Source: Parasedimentitalea denitrificans | GTDB lineage: Bacteria; Pseudomonadota; Alphaproteobacteria; Rhodobacterales; Rhodobacteraceae | DNA: 64,000 nucleotides | NCBI RefSeq assembly: GCF_011813015.1 | Contig: NZ_QHLQ01000001.1 | Span: 310,001-374,000 of the forward strand | Reading direction: 5' to 3' | Part shown: piece by piece, positions 7,607-16,193 of the stretch | Layout: each line of letters begins with the position of its first letter | Position numbering within the stretch: the stretch's first letter is position 1 | The notes under the pieces: model-generated | What the model was told of the DNA's origin: nothing | The model's input: the letters and a program-made list of their open reading frames with translations, nothing else | The model's database searches: none | Program-made: the position numbers and the translations under genes

Positions 7607-9078
7607 TACCGTGGTGCTCCGATTGCGCGGCCCAGCCCCTCGGGTGCAGGCAGTGCCGAATGGCCTGTGGCCAGTTTCACCAGAGCGGCCTCGACATGTG
7701 GCGCAGGCGGAGTCGAGTGCCGGGTCGCCAGATCCACATGCAGCAACATATGCTCACCCGTCGCCAGCAAACGATCGCCCTCATACATCTCGTGCCACAG
7801 GTGCATTTTTTTACCCGCCCCCAGTATCACCTGAGTTCGAACCTGAATGGCATGCCCAGCATGCACCTCGTCGATATGACGGATATGGGTTTCTGCCGTG
7901 AAATAGCTGCCACCCGAGGCGATATATTCGGCGTCACAGCCGATCAGCAACATCAACCGGTCGGTGGATTGCGCAAAGGCATCCAGATAGCGGCTCTCGG
8001 TCATGTGGCCATTATAGTCGGTCCAATCGAGCGGCACCGTCCGGTTCAGCGTCAGTACGGGCTGCGACAGATCAGAAATCTGATCGATATGGCTCAGCAG
8101 TCCCGCCTCACCCTCGCGCACCTTGTCCTGTGCATTCTGAAGTGCGCCCGCGCCCCAGTCGTTGGCCGACATCGCCCGCATCATGCCAACAAGGTTGTCG
8201 TCACGAATACGCTCTAGCTCGCGGATCGAATGCATCCCCGACTGTTCATCCGATTGATCTGCAATCAGATCCACAAGTTCATCTGTGAATTCGGGCACAT
8301 CCATCAGCTTGGTCCAGGGCTCTGTCAGACAGGGGCCAAACTGCGCCATGAAATGCTTCACGCCTGCCTCGCCCCCTGCCACACGATAGGTTTCAAACAG
8401 CCCCATCTGCGCCCAGCGAATGCCAAATCCATAACGGATCGCGTTGTCAATCTCTTCGGTCGAAGCGATGCCATCTTTGACCAACCACAGCGCCTCCCGC
8501 CAGACCGCCTCAAGGAAACGATCCGCGATATGTGCGTCGATCTCCTTGCGCAGGTGCAGTGGGTACATGCCGATACTGGTGATAATCTCCTTGGCCTTGG
8601 CAATCACCTCGGGCGTATTGACCTCGGTCCCGACCAGTTCGATCAGCGGCAGCAGGTAAACCGGGTTAAATGGATGCGCCACAACGATCTGCGCCGCATT
8701 GTCAAAGCCCTCCTGCAACTGCGAAGGCTTGTAGCCCGAGGTCGAAGAGCCAATCACCGCCTCTGGCGCACAGTGCTGCTGCAACTCACCGTAAACCTTC
8801 TGCTTCAGATCCAGCCGCTCGGGCACGCTTTCCTGCACCCAGTCCGCACCGTCTACGGCTTCAGCGATGGTCGCATGGAACGTCAGGCTCCCCTCGGCAG
8901 GCAGCGCCACATTGCCCAGCCCCGGCAGACTGCGACGGGCGTTGTCCAGCACTTCGCTAATCTTGCGCTCGGCCTCGGGGTCCGGGTCAAACACCCGCAC
9001 GTCCCAACCGTTAAGCAAGAACCGCGCGGCCCATCCGCCGCCAATAACACCACCACCGATGATTGCTGCTGTTTTCAT
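7606..9078 (-). CDS. lcdH: L-carnitine 3-dehydrogenase fused to betainyl-CoA thioesterase
   Basis: A 490-residue two-domain protein. Residues 1-320 are a 3-hydroxyacyl-CoA-dehydrogenase-like NAD enzyme (GGGVIGGGWAARF at 8-20, SSTSGYKPS, HPFNPVYLLPLIELV), the carnitine 3-dehydrogenase family. Residues about 340-460 are a hotdog thioesterase (LDWTDYNGHMTESRY). In Pseudomonas these are separate proteins, CdhA and CdhB; fused forms occur in rhizobia and roseobacters. The fusion oxidises carnitine to 3-dehydrocarnitine and hydrolyses the betainyl-CoA made by the BKACE enzyme encoded just upstream, yielding glycine betaine. I start at 9078, where AGAAGG lies upstream; the longer frame to 9177 runs through a repeat element. 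Confidence 0.9.
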   Translation of the reverse strand: MKTAAIIGGGVIGGGWAARFLLNGWDVRVFDPDPEAERKISEVLDNARRSLPGLGNVALPAEGSLTFHATIAEAVDGADWVQESVPERLDLKQKVYGELQQHCAPEAVIGSSTSGYKPSQLQEGFDNAAQIVVAHPFNPVYLLPLIELVGTEVNTPEVIAKAKEIITSIGMYPLHLRKEIDAHIADRFLEAVWREALWLVKDGIASTEEIDNAIRYGFGIRWAQMGLFETYRVAGGEAGVKHFMAQFGPCLTEPWTKLMDVPEFTDELVDLIADQSDEQSGMHSIRELERIRDDNLVGMMRAMSANDWGAGALQNAQDKVREGEAGLLSHIDQISDLSQPVLTLNRTVPLDWTDYNGHMTESRYLDAFAQSTDRLMLLIGCDAEYIASGGSYFTAETHIRHIDEVHAGHAIQVRTQVILGAGKKMHLWHEMYEGDRLLATGEHMLLHVDLATRHSTPPAPHVEAALVKLATGHSALPAPEGLGRAIGAPR

Positions 9079-9103
9079 ACTACCTTCTCCGCAGAAATAC
9101 TCT

Positions 9104-9180
9104 GGCCCGTGCACCGCACGGGCCGCGCCTGACTTTCCCCCCGGGAAGGCGCTTCTCGCCTCCCCAAGGTCAGACACGCC
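9104..9180 (-). repeat. Two-hairpin intergenic repeat, copy A
   Basis: On the minus strand this reads CTGACCTTGGGGAGG ... CCTTCCCGGGGGGAAAGTCAG, then a second perfect hairpin GGCCCGTGC-N3-GCACGGGCC (9104-9124). The first part nearly matches the copies at 31878 and 34388; the second hairpin has a different sequence but the same shape. It lies inside the carnitine operon between the BKACE and lcdH genes. Confidence 0.8.
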
Positions 9181-9193
9181 CTAATGTTGATTT

Positions 9194-10111
9194 TCACTTC
9201 GCCACCGGCGCCCGCTTCACCAGCCCCAGCTTCTCACGCACCGCATCCGGTCCAATCACCCGCGCACCCATATTCTCGATGATAGTGCCGGCGCGCTCGA
9301 CCAGCTGCCAATTCTCGGCCAGATCGCCCTTGCCCAGCCACAGATTATCCTCAAGGCCGACGCGCACATTGCCGCCCGCCAGAACCGAACCCGCCACATA
9401 AGCCATCTGATCGCGGCCGAGTGAAAACGCCGACCAGGTCCAGTCGTCGGGCACATTGTTGACCATCGCCATGAATGTATTCAGATCATTCGGAGCGCCC
9501 CATGGCACCCCCATGCACAGCTGCACCAGTGCCGGACCGTCCAGCACGCCCTCTTTCACCAGTTCTTTGGCAAACCAAAGATGCCCGGTGTCAAAGGCCT
9601 CGATCTCGGGCTTGACCCCCAGATCGGTCATCATCTGGCCCATTGCGCGTAACATGCCCGGCGTGTTGGTCATCACGTAATCGGCCTCGGCAAAGTTCAT
9701 GGTACCGCAGTCCAGTGTGCAAATCTCGGGCAGACATTCCGCCACATGCGCCATGCGTTCGGTCGCGCCCACCATATCGGTGCCCGCTTCGCTGACCGGC
9801 AACGGATTCTCGACATCTCCAAACACCATGTCACCGCCCATTCCGGCGGTCAGGTTTAGCACCATGTCCACCTCGGACTCGCGAATGCGGTCGGTCACTT
9901 CGCGGTACAATCCCAGATCGCGACTTGGCACCCCGGTTTCCGGATCGCGCACATGGCAGTGCACAATCGCCGCGCCAGCCTTGGCCGCAGCAATGGCGCT
10001 GTCGGCGATTTGCGCCGGTGAACGGGGCACATGTGGGCTGCGATCCTGGCTGCTGCCGGACCCGGTCACGGCACAGGTGATAAAGACGTCTTTGTTCATA
10101 TTCAGAGGCAT
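9194..10111 (-). CDS. cdhC: BKACE-family 3-dehydrocarnitine cleavage enzyme
   Basis: A 305-residue beta-keto acid cleavage enzyme (formerly DUF849). Seen: KDVFITCAVTGSG near the start, the zinc ligands HCHVRD around 51-56 and the late GNVRVGLEDNL. In this family a Zn-activated beta-keto acid reacts with acetyl-CoA; with 3-dehydrocarnitine the products are betainyl-CoA and acetoacetate. It is the first gene of the minus-strand carnitine operon, followed by the dehydrogenase-thioesterase fusion that supplies its substrate and uses its product. It diverges from the regulator at 10241. Confidence 0.9.
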   Translation of the reverse strand: MPLNMNKDVFITCAVTGSGSSQDRSPHVPRSPAQIADSAIAAAKAGAAIVHCHVRDPETGVPSRDLGLYREVTDRIRESEVDMVLNLTAGMGGDMVFGDVENPLPVSEAGTDMVGATERMAHVAECLPEICTLDCGTMNFAEADYVMTNTPGMLRAMGQMMTDLGVKPEIEAFDTGHLWFAKELVKEGVLDGPALVQLCMGVPWGAPNDLNTFMAMVNNVPDDWTWSAFSLGRDQMAYVAGSVLAGGNVRVGLEDNLWLGKGDLAENWQLVERAGTIIENMGARVIGPDAVREKLGLVKRAPVAK

Positions 10112-10240
10112 TTCGCTTTTCCCGGCGATGTACAGAGTTGTGCCCGAGTTATCCCCAAGCTCTTCCCCAGATTCCTGTTTGATTTGATCCCCACTGTGGC
10201 TCAGCCTTGAGATCTAAACTTTACAATATGCGAATCGTAC

Positions 10241-11227
10241 TTGATGAAATACGCAAAAAACATACTGCAGCCGGAAAACAGACCGCTGAAAACTGCCGTG
10301 CTGGTACTGGATGAATGCAACACCCTGTCCTTTGCGGCCACGGTTGATCCGATGCGCGCCGCCAACCGGCTGGCCGGGCGTCATGCGTTCGACTGGGATT
10401 ATGTCACTGCAACGGACGAGCCCGCAATGCTGACCAGCGGCCTGACCGTTCCCGGCATTCCGCTGGCCCGACTTCAGGAATGCGAGCTGCTGATTGTTGT
10501 GGCGGGCTTCCAACTGGCCCGCCAAGCCACCCCCAGCCTGCTGGCCGGTCTGCGCCGCATCGCTGCCACCGGCGCCACCATCGCGGGCATCGACGGCGGC
10601 CCCTGGCTGATGGCCGAGGCTGGCCTGCTGGACGGCCACGCCGCCACCACCCATTGGGAAGACCTGGACAATTTCGCCAACCGGTTCCCCGATGTCGACA
10701 CCCGCCAAGACCGCTTCACTCTGTCCGAAGGCCGCCTGACTTCCGGCGGCGCCACCCCGGCGATCGAAATGATGCTGCACATCATCGGCGCACGCCACGG
10801 CCACGGCTTTGCCTCACGCGTGGCTGGCCTGTTCCTGTATGACGGCCCCGCCGCCCCAACCCGGCCACAAAGCCGTCTGGGCAGCCAAAAACACAGTGCC
10901 CTCACCGCCAAGGCCAACGCCCTGATGGAATCCTCACTGGATGAGCCACTGCCGCTCAGCTATATCGCCGAAAGCCTGGGCACCAGCCCGCGCAGCCTGC
11001 AACAACAGTTCCGCCTGCGCCTGAACACCACACCGCAGGATCACTACCTGCAACTGCGCATGGCCGAGGCCCGCCGTCTGGTCACCGATACCAATCTGTC
11101 ACTGATGGATGTGGCCCTGGCCACCGGCTTTACCTCGCAATCCACCTTTGCCCGCGCCTTCAGAACCGCACATGGCAGCACCGCCCGTGATCTGCGCCAG
11201 GAAAGCACACAGCCCTTTCAACATTAA
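10241..11227 (+). CDS. cdhR: GlxA/CdhR-type AraC-family regulator
   Basis: A 328-residue regulator with an N-terminal DJ-1/PfpI-like domain (about 15-190, KTAVLVLDECNTLSFA) lacking the usual nucleophilic Cys of the peptidases, and a C-terminal double AraC helix-turn-helix (about 215-320; ALATGFTSQSTFARAFR). This is the layout of CdhR and GbdR, which sense carnitine or glycine betaine. It is divergent from the BKACE gene with 129 bases between the starts, so it probably activates the carnitine operon. A tandem ATG ATG (MMK) opens the frame. Confidence 0.88.
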   Translation: MMKYAKNILQPENRPLKTAVLVLDECNTLSFAATVDPMRAANRLAGRHAFDWDYVTATDEPAMLTSGLTVPGIPLARLQECELLIVVAGFQLARQATPSLLAGLRRIAATGATIAGIDGGPWLMAEAGLLDGHAATTHWEDLDNFANRFPDVDTRQDRFTLSEGRLTSGGATPAIEMMLHIIGARHGHGFASRVAGLFLYDGPAAPTRPQSRLGSQKHSALTAKANALMESSLDEPLPLSYIAESLGTSPRSLQQQFRLRLNTTPQDHYLQLRMAEARRLVTDTNLSLMDVALATGFTSQSTFARAFRTAHGSTARDLRQESTQPFQH

Positions 11228-11257
11228 GCGGGTGATTTTCTGCCCCAGATCCAACTT

Positions 11258-11320
11258 CATCTGGCCAAAAATATCCCGGGGTAAATGGGCCTATCAGGCC
11301 CAGAGGGGGCAGCGCCCCCT
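11258..11320 (+). repeat. CCCGGGATAT-type intergenic repeat, copy 1
   Basis: CATCTGGCCAAAAATATCC begins the element and continues CGGGG, followed by two hairpins: GGGCCT-N3-AGGCCC (11287-11301) and AGGGGGC-N3-GCCCCCT (11304-11320). It lies between the convergent cdhR and aldo/keto reductase genes. The same 23-base core occurs inverted near 13634-13656. Confidence 0.75.
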
Positions 11321-11333
11321 CCCCTTGGTTGCC

Positions 11334-12377
11334 TTAATACGGCATCGGATTGGCGCGGTGTGCCTGATCGATCTCTTGCAAGACCTCATCGCTCAGCTGA
11401 ACATCCACCGATCCCAACGCATGCTCAAGCTGCGGCTGCGTGGTTGCGCCAAAAATAGCCGAGGCCATAAACGGTCGCGTCCGGCACCAGGCCAGCGCCA
11501 TCTGCACAGCATCCAATTCATGGCGCGCAGCAATCTCCAGATAGACCGCAACCGCGTCATAGACACGGGGCACATCGCGACCGCCCAGCTCTGGGCTTAA
11601 CGATTTTCGCGAGCTGCCAGGCACCGCACCATCCTGATACTTACCGGTCAACAACCCAGTCCCCAGCGGTGAAAACGCCAGCAAACCAACATCCTCGTTC
11701 ACACTCAGCTCGGACAGGTCAGTGTCATACATCCGACATAGCAGCGAATACTCATTCTGGATCGAGGCCACCCGTGGGCCTTTGCCTTCCTCCGCCAGAC
11801 GTAGCCACTGCGCCGTGCCCCAGGCGCTTTCGTTGCTCAGACCAAAGGCACGGATATTGCCCTTGTCCACCTGGGCCTGCAACGCCTCTAGGCAATCAAC
11901 CATATTGGCCAGCGTTTCCTCTCGGTTCTGCGAGGACGGATCATAGCTCCAGTTCTTGCGAAACATATAGCTGCCCCGGTTCGGCCAGTGGAACTGATAG
12001 AGATCGATGTAATCGGTTTGTAGCCGCTTCAGCGAGCCTTCAATCGTGGTAGCGATAGTCTTTGAAGTGATAGCAGCACCATCGCGGACGATTTGCAGGC
12101 CTTCACCAGAGTGTTTGGTCGCCAGGATGTAATCTCCACGACGCCCGGTTTTAGCATTCCAGGTGCCAATGATCTCTTCGCTAACGCCAACAGTTTCGCG
12201 GCGGACCGGATTGACCGGATACATCTCGGCGGTGTCGACAAAGTTGATCCCCGCATCCAGTGCATAATCGATTTGCGCATGCGCATCTTGTTCCGGGGTC
12301 TGGGTGCCAAAGGTCATGGTCCCCAGGCAAAGCTCCGAAACTTGCAGCCCCGTGCGGCCCAATGGGTTCATTTTCAT
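11334..12377 (-). CDS. Aldo/keto reductase (Tas-like)
   Basis: A 347-residue NADPH-dependent TIM-barrel oxidoreductase. Motifs: VSELCLGTMTFG near 13-24, the catalytic Asp/Tyr in INFVDTAEMYP near 44-54, YIDLYQFHWPNRG with the catalytic His near 128-136, and a C-terminal AIFGATTQPQLEHAL cofactor site. This matches the Tas subgroup of E. coli. AAGGAA sits 8 bases before the ATG at 12377. Its substrate is unknown; it stands alone between a repeat and the rhodanese gene. Confidence 0.88.
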   Translation of the reverse strand: MKMNPLGRTGLQVSELCLGTMTFGTQTPEQDAHAQIDYALDAGINFVDTAEMYPVNPVRRETVGVSEEIIGTWNAKTGRRGDYILATKHSGEGLQIVRDGAAITSKTIATTIEGSLKRLQTDYIDLYQFHWPNRGSYMFRKNWSYDPSSQNREETLANMVDCLEALQAQVDKGNIRAFGLSNESAWGTAQWLRLAEEGKGPRVASIQNEYSLLCRMYDTDLSELSVNEDVGLLAFSPLGTGLLTGKYQDGAVPGSSRKSLSPELGGRDVPRVYDAVAVYLEIAARHELDAVQMALAWCRTRPFMASAIFGATTQPQLEHALGSVDVQLSDEVLQEIDQAHRANPMPY

Positions 12378-12522
12378 ATCGCGCGTTCCTTAAATACTTT
12401 GGGCTGCGAATGTAGTGTCGGTTTTCACAAGCGCAAGCACCATGCCAAGATGCCTTGTAGTTGGATCTGAAATCATCCAGCCTCTGCCCCAACAGTTCCC
12501 CATGGATCGCAAAGGATTACCC

Positions 12523-12924
12523 ATGCCGCAGAACATCACCAAGGGCATCAAGGCCCTGCTGGCCGAAGCCAATGACATCGTCACCACCCTGCCGGTGGCC
12601 GAGGCCAAAGAATTGGTGGACAGTGACGATCATGTCTTCATTGACCTGCGTGACATCCGTGAGCTGCGCCGCTCGGGTCTGATCCCAGGGGCATTTTCTT
12701 GCCCACGCGGCATGCTAGAGTTCTGGATCGACCCCGACAGCCCCTACCACAAACCGGTATTCAATCAGGACAAGACCTATGTGTTCTACTGCGCCAGCGC
12801 CTGGCGGTCAGCCCTTAGCGCCAAACAGGCGATGGAAATGGGGCTAAAACCAGTTGTGCACCTCGAGGGCGGCTTTGGTGAATGGGTCAAACAGGGCGGC
12901 GCTGTTATCCCTAAGAAAGGCTGA
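12523..12924 (+). CDS. Rhodanese-like sulfurtransferase
   Basis: A 133-residue single-domain rhodanese. Seen: FIDLRDIRELRRSGLIPGA (about residues 45-63) and the active loop FYCASAWRSALSA near 88-100, whose Cys carries the persulfide; the tail HLEGGFGEWVKQGG is standard. Most single-domain rhodaneses have CxxGxRS; here the loop is CASAWRS. I start at 12523, where AGGA lies 8 bases upstream, rather than at 12415 or 12502. Likely sulfur transfer or cyanide detoxification in the cytoplasm; partner unknown. Confidence 0.87.
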   Translation: MPQNITKGIKALLAEANDIVTTLPVAEAKELVDSDDHVFIDLRDIRELRRSGLIPGAFSCPRGMLEFWIDPDSPYHKPVFNQDKTYVFYCASAWRSALSAKQAMEMGLKPVVHLEGGFGEWVKQGGAVIPKKG

Positions 12925-12956
12925 AGTCGCGCGCAGGCCCGCAAAACGTCGATTGA

Positions 12957-12971
12957 GAACAAAATGAGAAC
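12957..12971 (+). promoter_or_regulatory. LexA SOS box (GAAC-N7-GAAC)
   Basis: GAAC at 12957-12960 and GAAC at 12968-12971 with exactly 7 bases between. This is the alphaproteobacterial SOS box (GTTC-N7-GTTC on the other strand). It ends at the base before the first ATG of the ImuA-like frame, so LexA would cover the start of transcription or translation. Confidence 0.8.
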
Positions 12972-13601
12972 ATGCTACATTTCAGCATGCCGACTCGTAC
13001 CCTGCATCCCCCGTCTCACCGCCGTCCTCAGGTCTCTATCTGTGACGGCATTGCCCTGGAATATGGCCGCACCCACGAGGCCTGCGGCCCCGCCCGGCGC
13101 ACATTTGCCCTGTGGCTGGCCGCCGCAACCACCGGACCTGTGCTGTGGATCTCGCCCGCCTGGGAAGTGGATCAGCTGAACCCCGACGGGATGATGAACT
13201 TTGCCTGCCCCAGCCGTTTTTTGTTTCTGCACGCGCGCCGTCAGGATGATCTGCTCTGGGCCACCGAGGAAGCCCTGCGGGCAGGTCAGGTGCCCCTGGT
13301 GGTGACCGACCTGCCTGCCCCGCCAGCCCTGAAACCGGTGCGGCGCCTGCATCTGGCGGCGCAAAGTGGCGGACGGCATGGGCCACAGCCACTGGGATTG
13401 CTGCTGACACCGGGCAGCGGTGGCGCTGCTGGCATCGAAAGCCGCTGGCACCTGTCCCCCGACCACCGGGATCAGCACCACCACTGGCAGCTACAGCGGT
13501 TACGCGCCCGCACCCTGCCGCCCCGCAGCTGGCGGATGCACCACCCTGCCCCCCGCGCCAGATTAGAGGTGGTACAACCGCCGCTGGCCGTCGTGTCCTG
13601 A
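12972..13601 (+). CDS. imuA: ImuA-like RecA-related SOS protein
   Basis: A protein of 209 residues from the ATG at 12972, or 204 from 12987. It resembles ImuA/SulA-type RecA-like proteins: LALWLAAATTGPVLWIS in the position of the ATPase core but without a clear Walker A, then WATEEALRAGQVPLVVTDLP and RRLHLAAQSGG, features of ImuA. ImuA works with ImuB and DnaE2 in mutagenic translesion synthesis; neither partner is in this window. The SOS box directly before it strongly supports a DNA-damage role. There is no Shine-Dalgarno, so it may be translated leaderless. The family call alone is moderate. Confidence 0.65.
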   Translation: MLHFSMPTRTLHPPSHRRPQVSICDGIALEYGRTHEACGPARRTFALWLAAATTGPVLWISPAWEVDQLNPDGMMNFACPSRFLFLHARRQDDLLWATEEALRAGQVPLVVTDLPAPPALKPVRRLHLAAQSGGRHGPQPLGLLLTPGSGGAAGIESRWHLSPDHRDQHHHWQLQRLRARTLPPRSWRMHHPAPRARLEVVQPPLAVVS

Positions 13602-13614
13602 TCTTTTGGCAAGA

Positions 13615-13660
13615 TTGGGGCTCTGCCCCAAACCCCGGGATATTTTTAGCCAGATGATAG
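13615..13660 (-). repeat. CCCGGGATAT-type intergenic repeat, copy 2
   Basis: On the minus strand CATCTGGCTAAAAATATCC continues to CGGG and then TTGGGGC-N3-GCCCCAA (13615-13631). One mismatch separates its core from copy 1 at 11258. It follows the imuA-like gene. Confidence 0.75.
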
Positions 13661-13772
13661 TGAGATCCGTTCCGGAAGTGATCCGGGGGATCAGTTCAGG
13701 ATCGAACGGGCGAAGCAGGAAAAAAGATGTTAATTGAACCCCTGTGCCTTAGAATACCGGACAGGAGGACGC

Positions 13773-14366
13773 ATGTTTCAAAGACGCCACGCCCTGATCA
13801 TGCTTGCAACCGGTTGCGTTCTGCCCTCAACCGCACTTGGTGCGCCGATCCGCTACCAACTGGATCCGGATCATTCCCAAGTTGGCTTTAGGTTCAAACT
13901 GAATGGCACCACCCAGAGCGGCTCGATGCCGGTTGAGCGCGCCGATATTACTGTTGACCCACAAAACCTGTCTGCATCCAGAGTTGATGTGACAGTGACG
14001 GCTGCGCGCGCCCGCACCGGGTTGATCTTTATCACCCAGGCCATGACCAGCCCCGAGGTTCTGGATACAGCGCAGTTTCCCACCATCAGATTTGTGTCAC
14101 GCCGGATCGCTCTGGGCGCCTCTGGGCGGATATCCAACGGCGCGCGTATAACTGGCGATTTGACGCTGCGAGGGATAACCAGACCTATCACATTGCAGGC
14201 GGCGCTGTATCGACAACGCGGCACCGCACCGGATGACCTGCGCCAATTGGATGTGGTGCTAAGCGGTGGTCTGAACCGAAATCACTTTGGCGCGTCCGGG
14301 TTTCCCAATCTGGTCGCGGACACAGTGGCGCTGGACATCCGCGCCCGGATCACCGCGGTCAAATAA
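13773..14366 (+). CDS. YceI-family periplasmic lipid-binding protein
   Basis: A 197-residue protein with a signal peptide (about 1-24, cleavage after ALG-A) and a YceI lipocalin-like beta-barrel: YQLDPDHSQVGFRFKLNG opens it, then typical 'FPTIRFVSRRI' and 'ITGDLTLRGITRPITL' strands. YceI proteins bind isoprenoid lipids such as quinones in the periplasm. The start at 13773 has a strong GGACAGGAGG ribosome site; the ATG-like start at 13734 does not. The MFS gene follows on the same strand after 80 bases. Confidence 0.88.
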   Translation: MFQRRHALIMLATGCVLPSTALGAPIRYQLDPDHSQVGFRFKLNGTTQSGSMPVERADITVDPQNLSASRVDVTVTAARARTGLIFITQAMTSPEVLDTAQFPTIRFVSRRIALGASGRISNGARITGDLTLRGITRPITLQAALYRQRGTAPDDLRQLDVVLSGGLNRNHFGASGFPNLVADTVALDIRARITAVK

Positions 14367-14447
14367 ACTGCCACAGACAGGCCAAATACGACATTGCTGT
14401 CGAAAACGTTTGCGCCTGCCTGCAATGACGCGGCATTCTGCGCAACT

Positions 14448-15671
14448 ATGCGCCTGATTATATCCTTTGCCGCCCTGCTTTTGTCCGTCGTGCTGTTGCA
14501 GCTGTCCACCGGAGGTGTGGGGCCGCTGGATGCGATTTCCGGGCTCACGCTAGGGTTCAGCAAGGAACAGATCGGCCTGCTGGGATCGGCGCATTTTCTA
14601 GGGTTCTTTATCGGCTGCTGGTGGTCACCACGGCTGATGGGCACCGTCGGTCATTCGCGCGCCTTTGCCGCCTTTACCGCCCTTGGGGCCATAGGATTGA
14701 TTGGTCATACCCTGACAGACAACCCATTGGCCTGGGCTGCAATGCGGATTGCATCGGGGCTCTGTGTGGCGGGCTGCTACACGGTGATCGAGGCCTGGCT
14801 GAACGCCAAAGTAACCAATGAAACCCGTGGCCGCGCTATGGGCAGCTACCGGATTGTCGACATGGGCGCCTCGCTGACCGCGCAGTTGATCATCGCGGTA
14901 CTGCCGCCAGCGGCCTATGTTTCGTATAACCTATTGGCCATCTTATGTTGCGCAGCACTACTGCCAATGACCCTGACCCGCGCCAGCCAACCCGAAACCC
15001 CATCGGCACCGCGACTGCGCCCAGAACTGGCCTGGCGATGCTCGCCACTGGCGGTTGCTGGCGTGCTGGTGGCCGCGCTCAGCTCGGCCTCGTTTCGGAT
15101 GGTTGGGCCGCTCTATGGTCAGGAAGTTGGCCTAGAGATCGACCAGATAGCCTTTTTCCTTGCTGCCTTTGTGCTGGGCGGCGCACTGGCACAATACCCG
15201 ATGGGCTGGTTGGCCGATAAATATGACCGCCGCTGGGTTCTGATCTGGCTGTCTGTGGCGGCGATCCTATCCAGCGGCGTCACCATCGGTGCCTCGGGCA
15301 TGGGAACTCTCGCCGTGATGTTCTCGGCTGGTTTGTTTGGCTTCACCACCTTTCCTATTTTTTCGGTATCGGCCGCCCATGCCCATGACTTTGCCAAGTC
15401 CAGCCAGCGGGTTGAACTCTCGGCGGCGCTGATGTTCTTTTTCGCTCTGGGCGCCATCGCCAGCCCATTTGTCGCCTCTGCCCTGATCGAGAACTACGGA
15501 CCAACCGCGCTGTTTGCGATGATCGCCTTGGGCCATCTGGCACTAATCATTTTTGGCCTTAGCCGGATGCGCGCCCGACCAACGCCGGACCAGCGAACCA
15601 GCTATGTCTATGCGCCACGCACCTCGTTTACCATCGGGCGGCTGCTGAAACGATCGCGCGAGCGCAAGTAG
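14448..15671 (+). CDS. MFS transporter
   Basis: A 407-residue protein with 12 predicted membrane helices in the MFS 6+6 layout. The loop 2-3 signature is present in degenerate form (WWSPRLMGTVGHSRA) and loop 8-9 as PMGWLADKYDRRWV. 'YTVIEAWLNAKV' after helix 4 is characteristic of the YcaD-like subgroup common in alphaproteobacteria. No substrate is known for that group. I start at 14448; the upstream-extended frame is not hydrophobic. It ends in TAG. Confidence 0.85.
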   Translation: MRLIISFAALLLSVVLLQLSTGGVGPLDAISGLTLGFSKEQIGLLGSAHFLGFFIGCWWSPRLMGTVGHSRAFAAFTALGAIGLIGHTLTDNPLAWAAMRIASGLCVAGCYTVIEAWLNAKVTNETRGRAMGSYRIVDMGASLTAQLIIAVLPPAAYVSYNLLAILCCAALLPMTLTRASQPETPSAPRLRPELAWRCSPLAVAGVLVAALSSASFRMVGPLYGQEVGLEIDQIAFFLAAFVLGGALAQYPMGWLADKYDRRWVLIWLSVAAILSSGVTIGASGMGTLAVMFSAGLFGFTTFPIFSVSAAHAHDFAKSSQRVELSAALMFFFALGAIASPFVASALIENYGPTALFAMIALGHLALIIFGLSRMRARPTPDQRTSYVYAPRTSFTIGRLLKRSRERK

Positions 15672-15734
15672 CTGCGACACTGACACCACGCTCTGACAGT
15701 TGTAAGTAGACCCCGCTCGACATAGATTTGAACC

Positions 15735-16193
15735 ATGTATTTGAACCTGTCGCGTTACTCTTATCGCAATGACAAAACCGTACCGCAGTTCAAGGACACC
15801 GGACCGCTCTGTGTCATGGATGCGCGCTGTTCGCTCTGCGCCCGTGGAGCAGCCTGGATTGCCCGTAATGACAAGACACAGGCATTTCGAATTATCCCGA
15901 TGCAATCTGATCTTGGTGGTGCCCTGCTGATCCACTATAGCATGGATCCAGAGGACCCCACATCTTGGCTATTCTTGGAAAACGGCCAGGGGCACGCCTC
16001 GTTGGATGCTCTTATCCGGGTTGGGCAGCGGCTGGGTGGAGTTTGGCGCCTGCTGTCCGTCTTGCACATCCTTCCAGGCGGGCTGCGCGATGCCCTGTAC
16101 CGAACCGTTGCCAGAAACCGCTATCGCTGGTTTGGCACAACGGATCTGTGCAACCTGCCGGACCCCGAAGTCCAAAAACGGTTGATGACATGA
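15735..16193 (+). CDS. DCC-family thiol-disulfide oxidoreductase-like protein (DUF393)
   Basis: A 152-residue protein of the DUF393/DCC family. The defining motif is DARCSLC at residues 29-35 (DxxCxxC), followed by ARGAAWIARND; a conserved DAL....GG..R and a late RNRYRWFG also fit. The two cysteines suggest a redox role, but none is proven for the family. Its stop overlaps the start of the next gene as ATGA, so the two are coupled. It is one of the few genes here whose ATG lacks a visible ribosome site. Confidence 0.8.
   Translation: MYLNLSRYSYRNDKTVPQFKDTGPLCVMDARCSLCARGAAWIARNDKTQAFRIIPMQSDLGGALLIHYSMDPEDPTSWLFLENGQGHASLDALIRVGQRLGGVWRLLSVLHILPGGLRDALYRTVARNRYRWFGTTDLCNLPDPEVQKRLMT

Noticed and set aside
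8230..9132. A 300-codon plus-strand frame opposite lcdH
   Set aside because: Shadow of the dehydrogenase domain; no start signal or family features.
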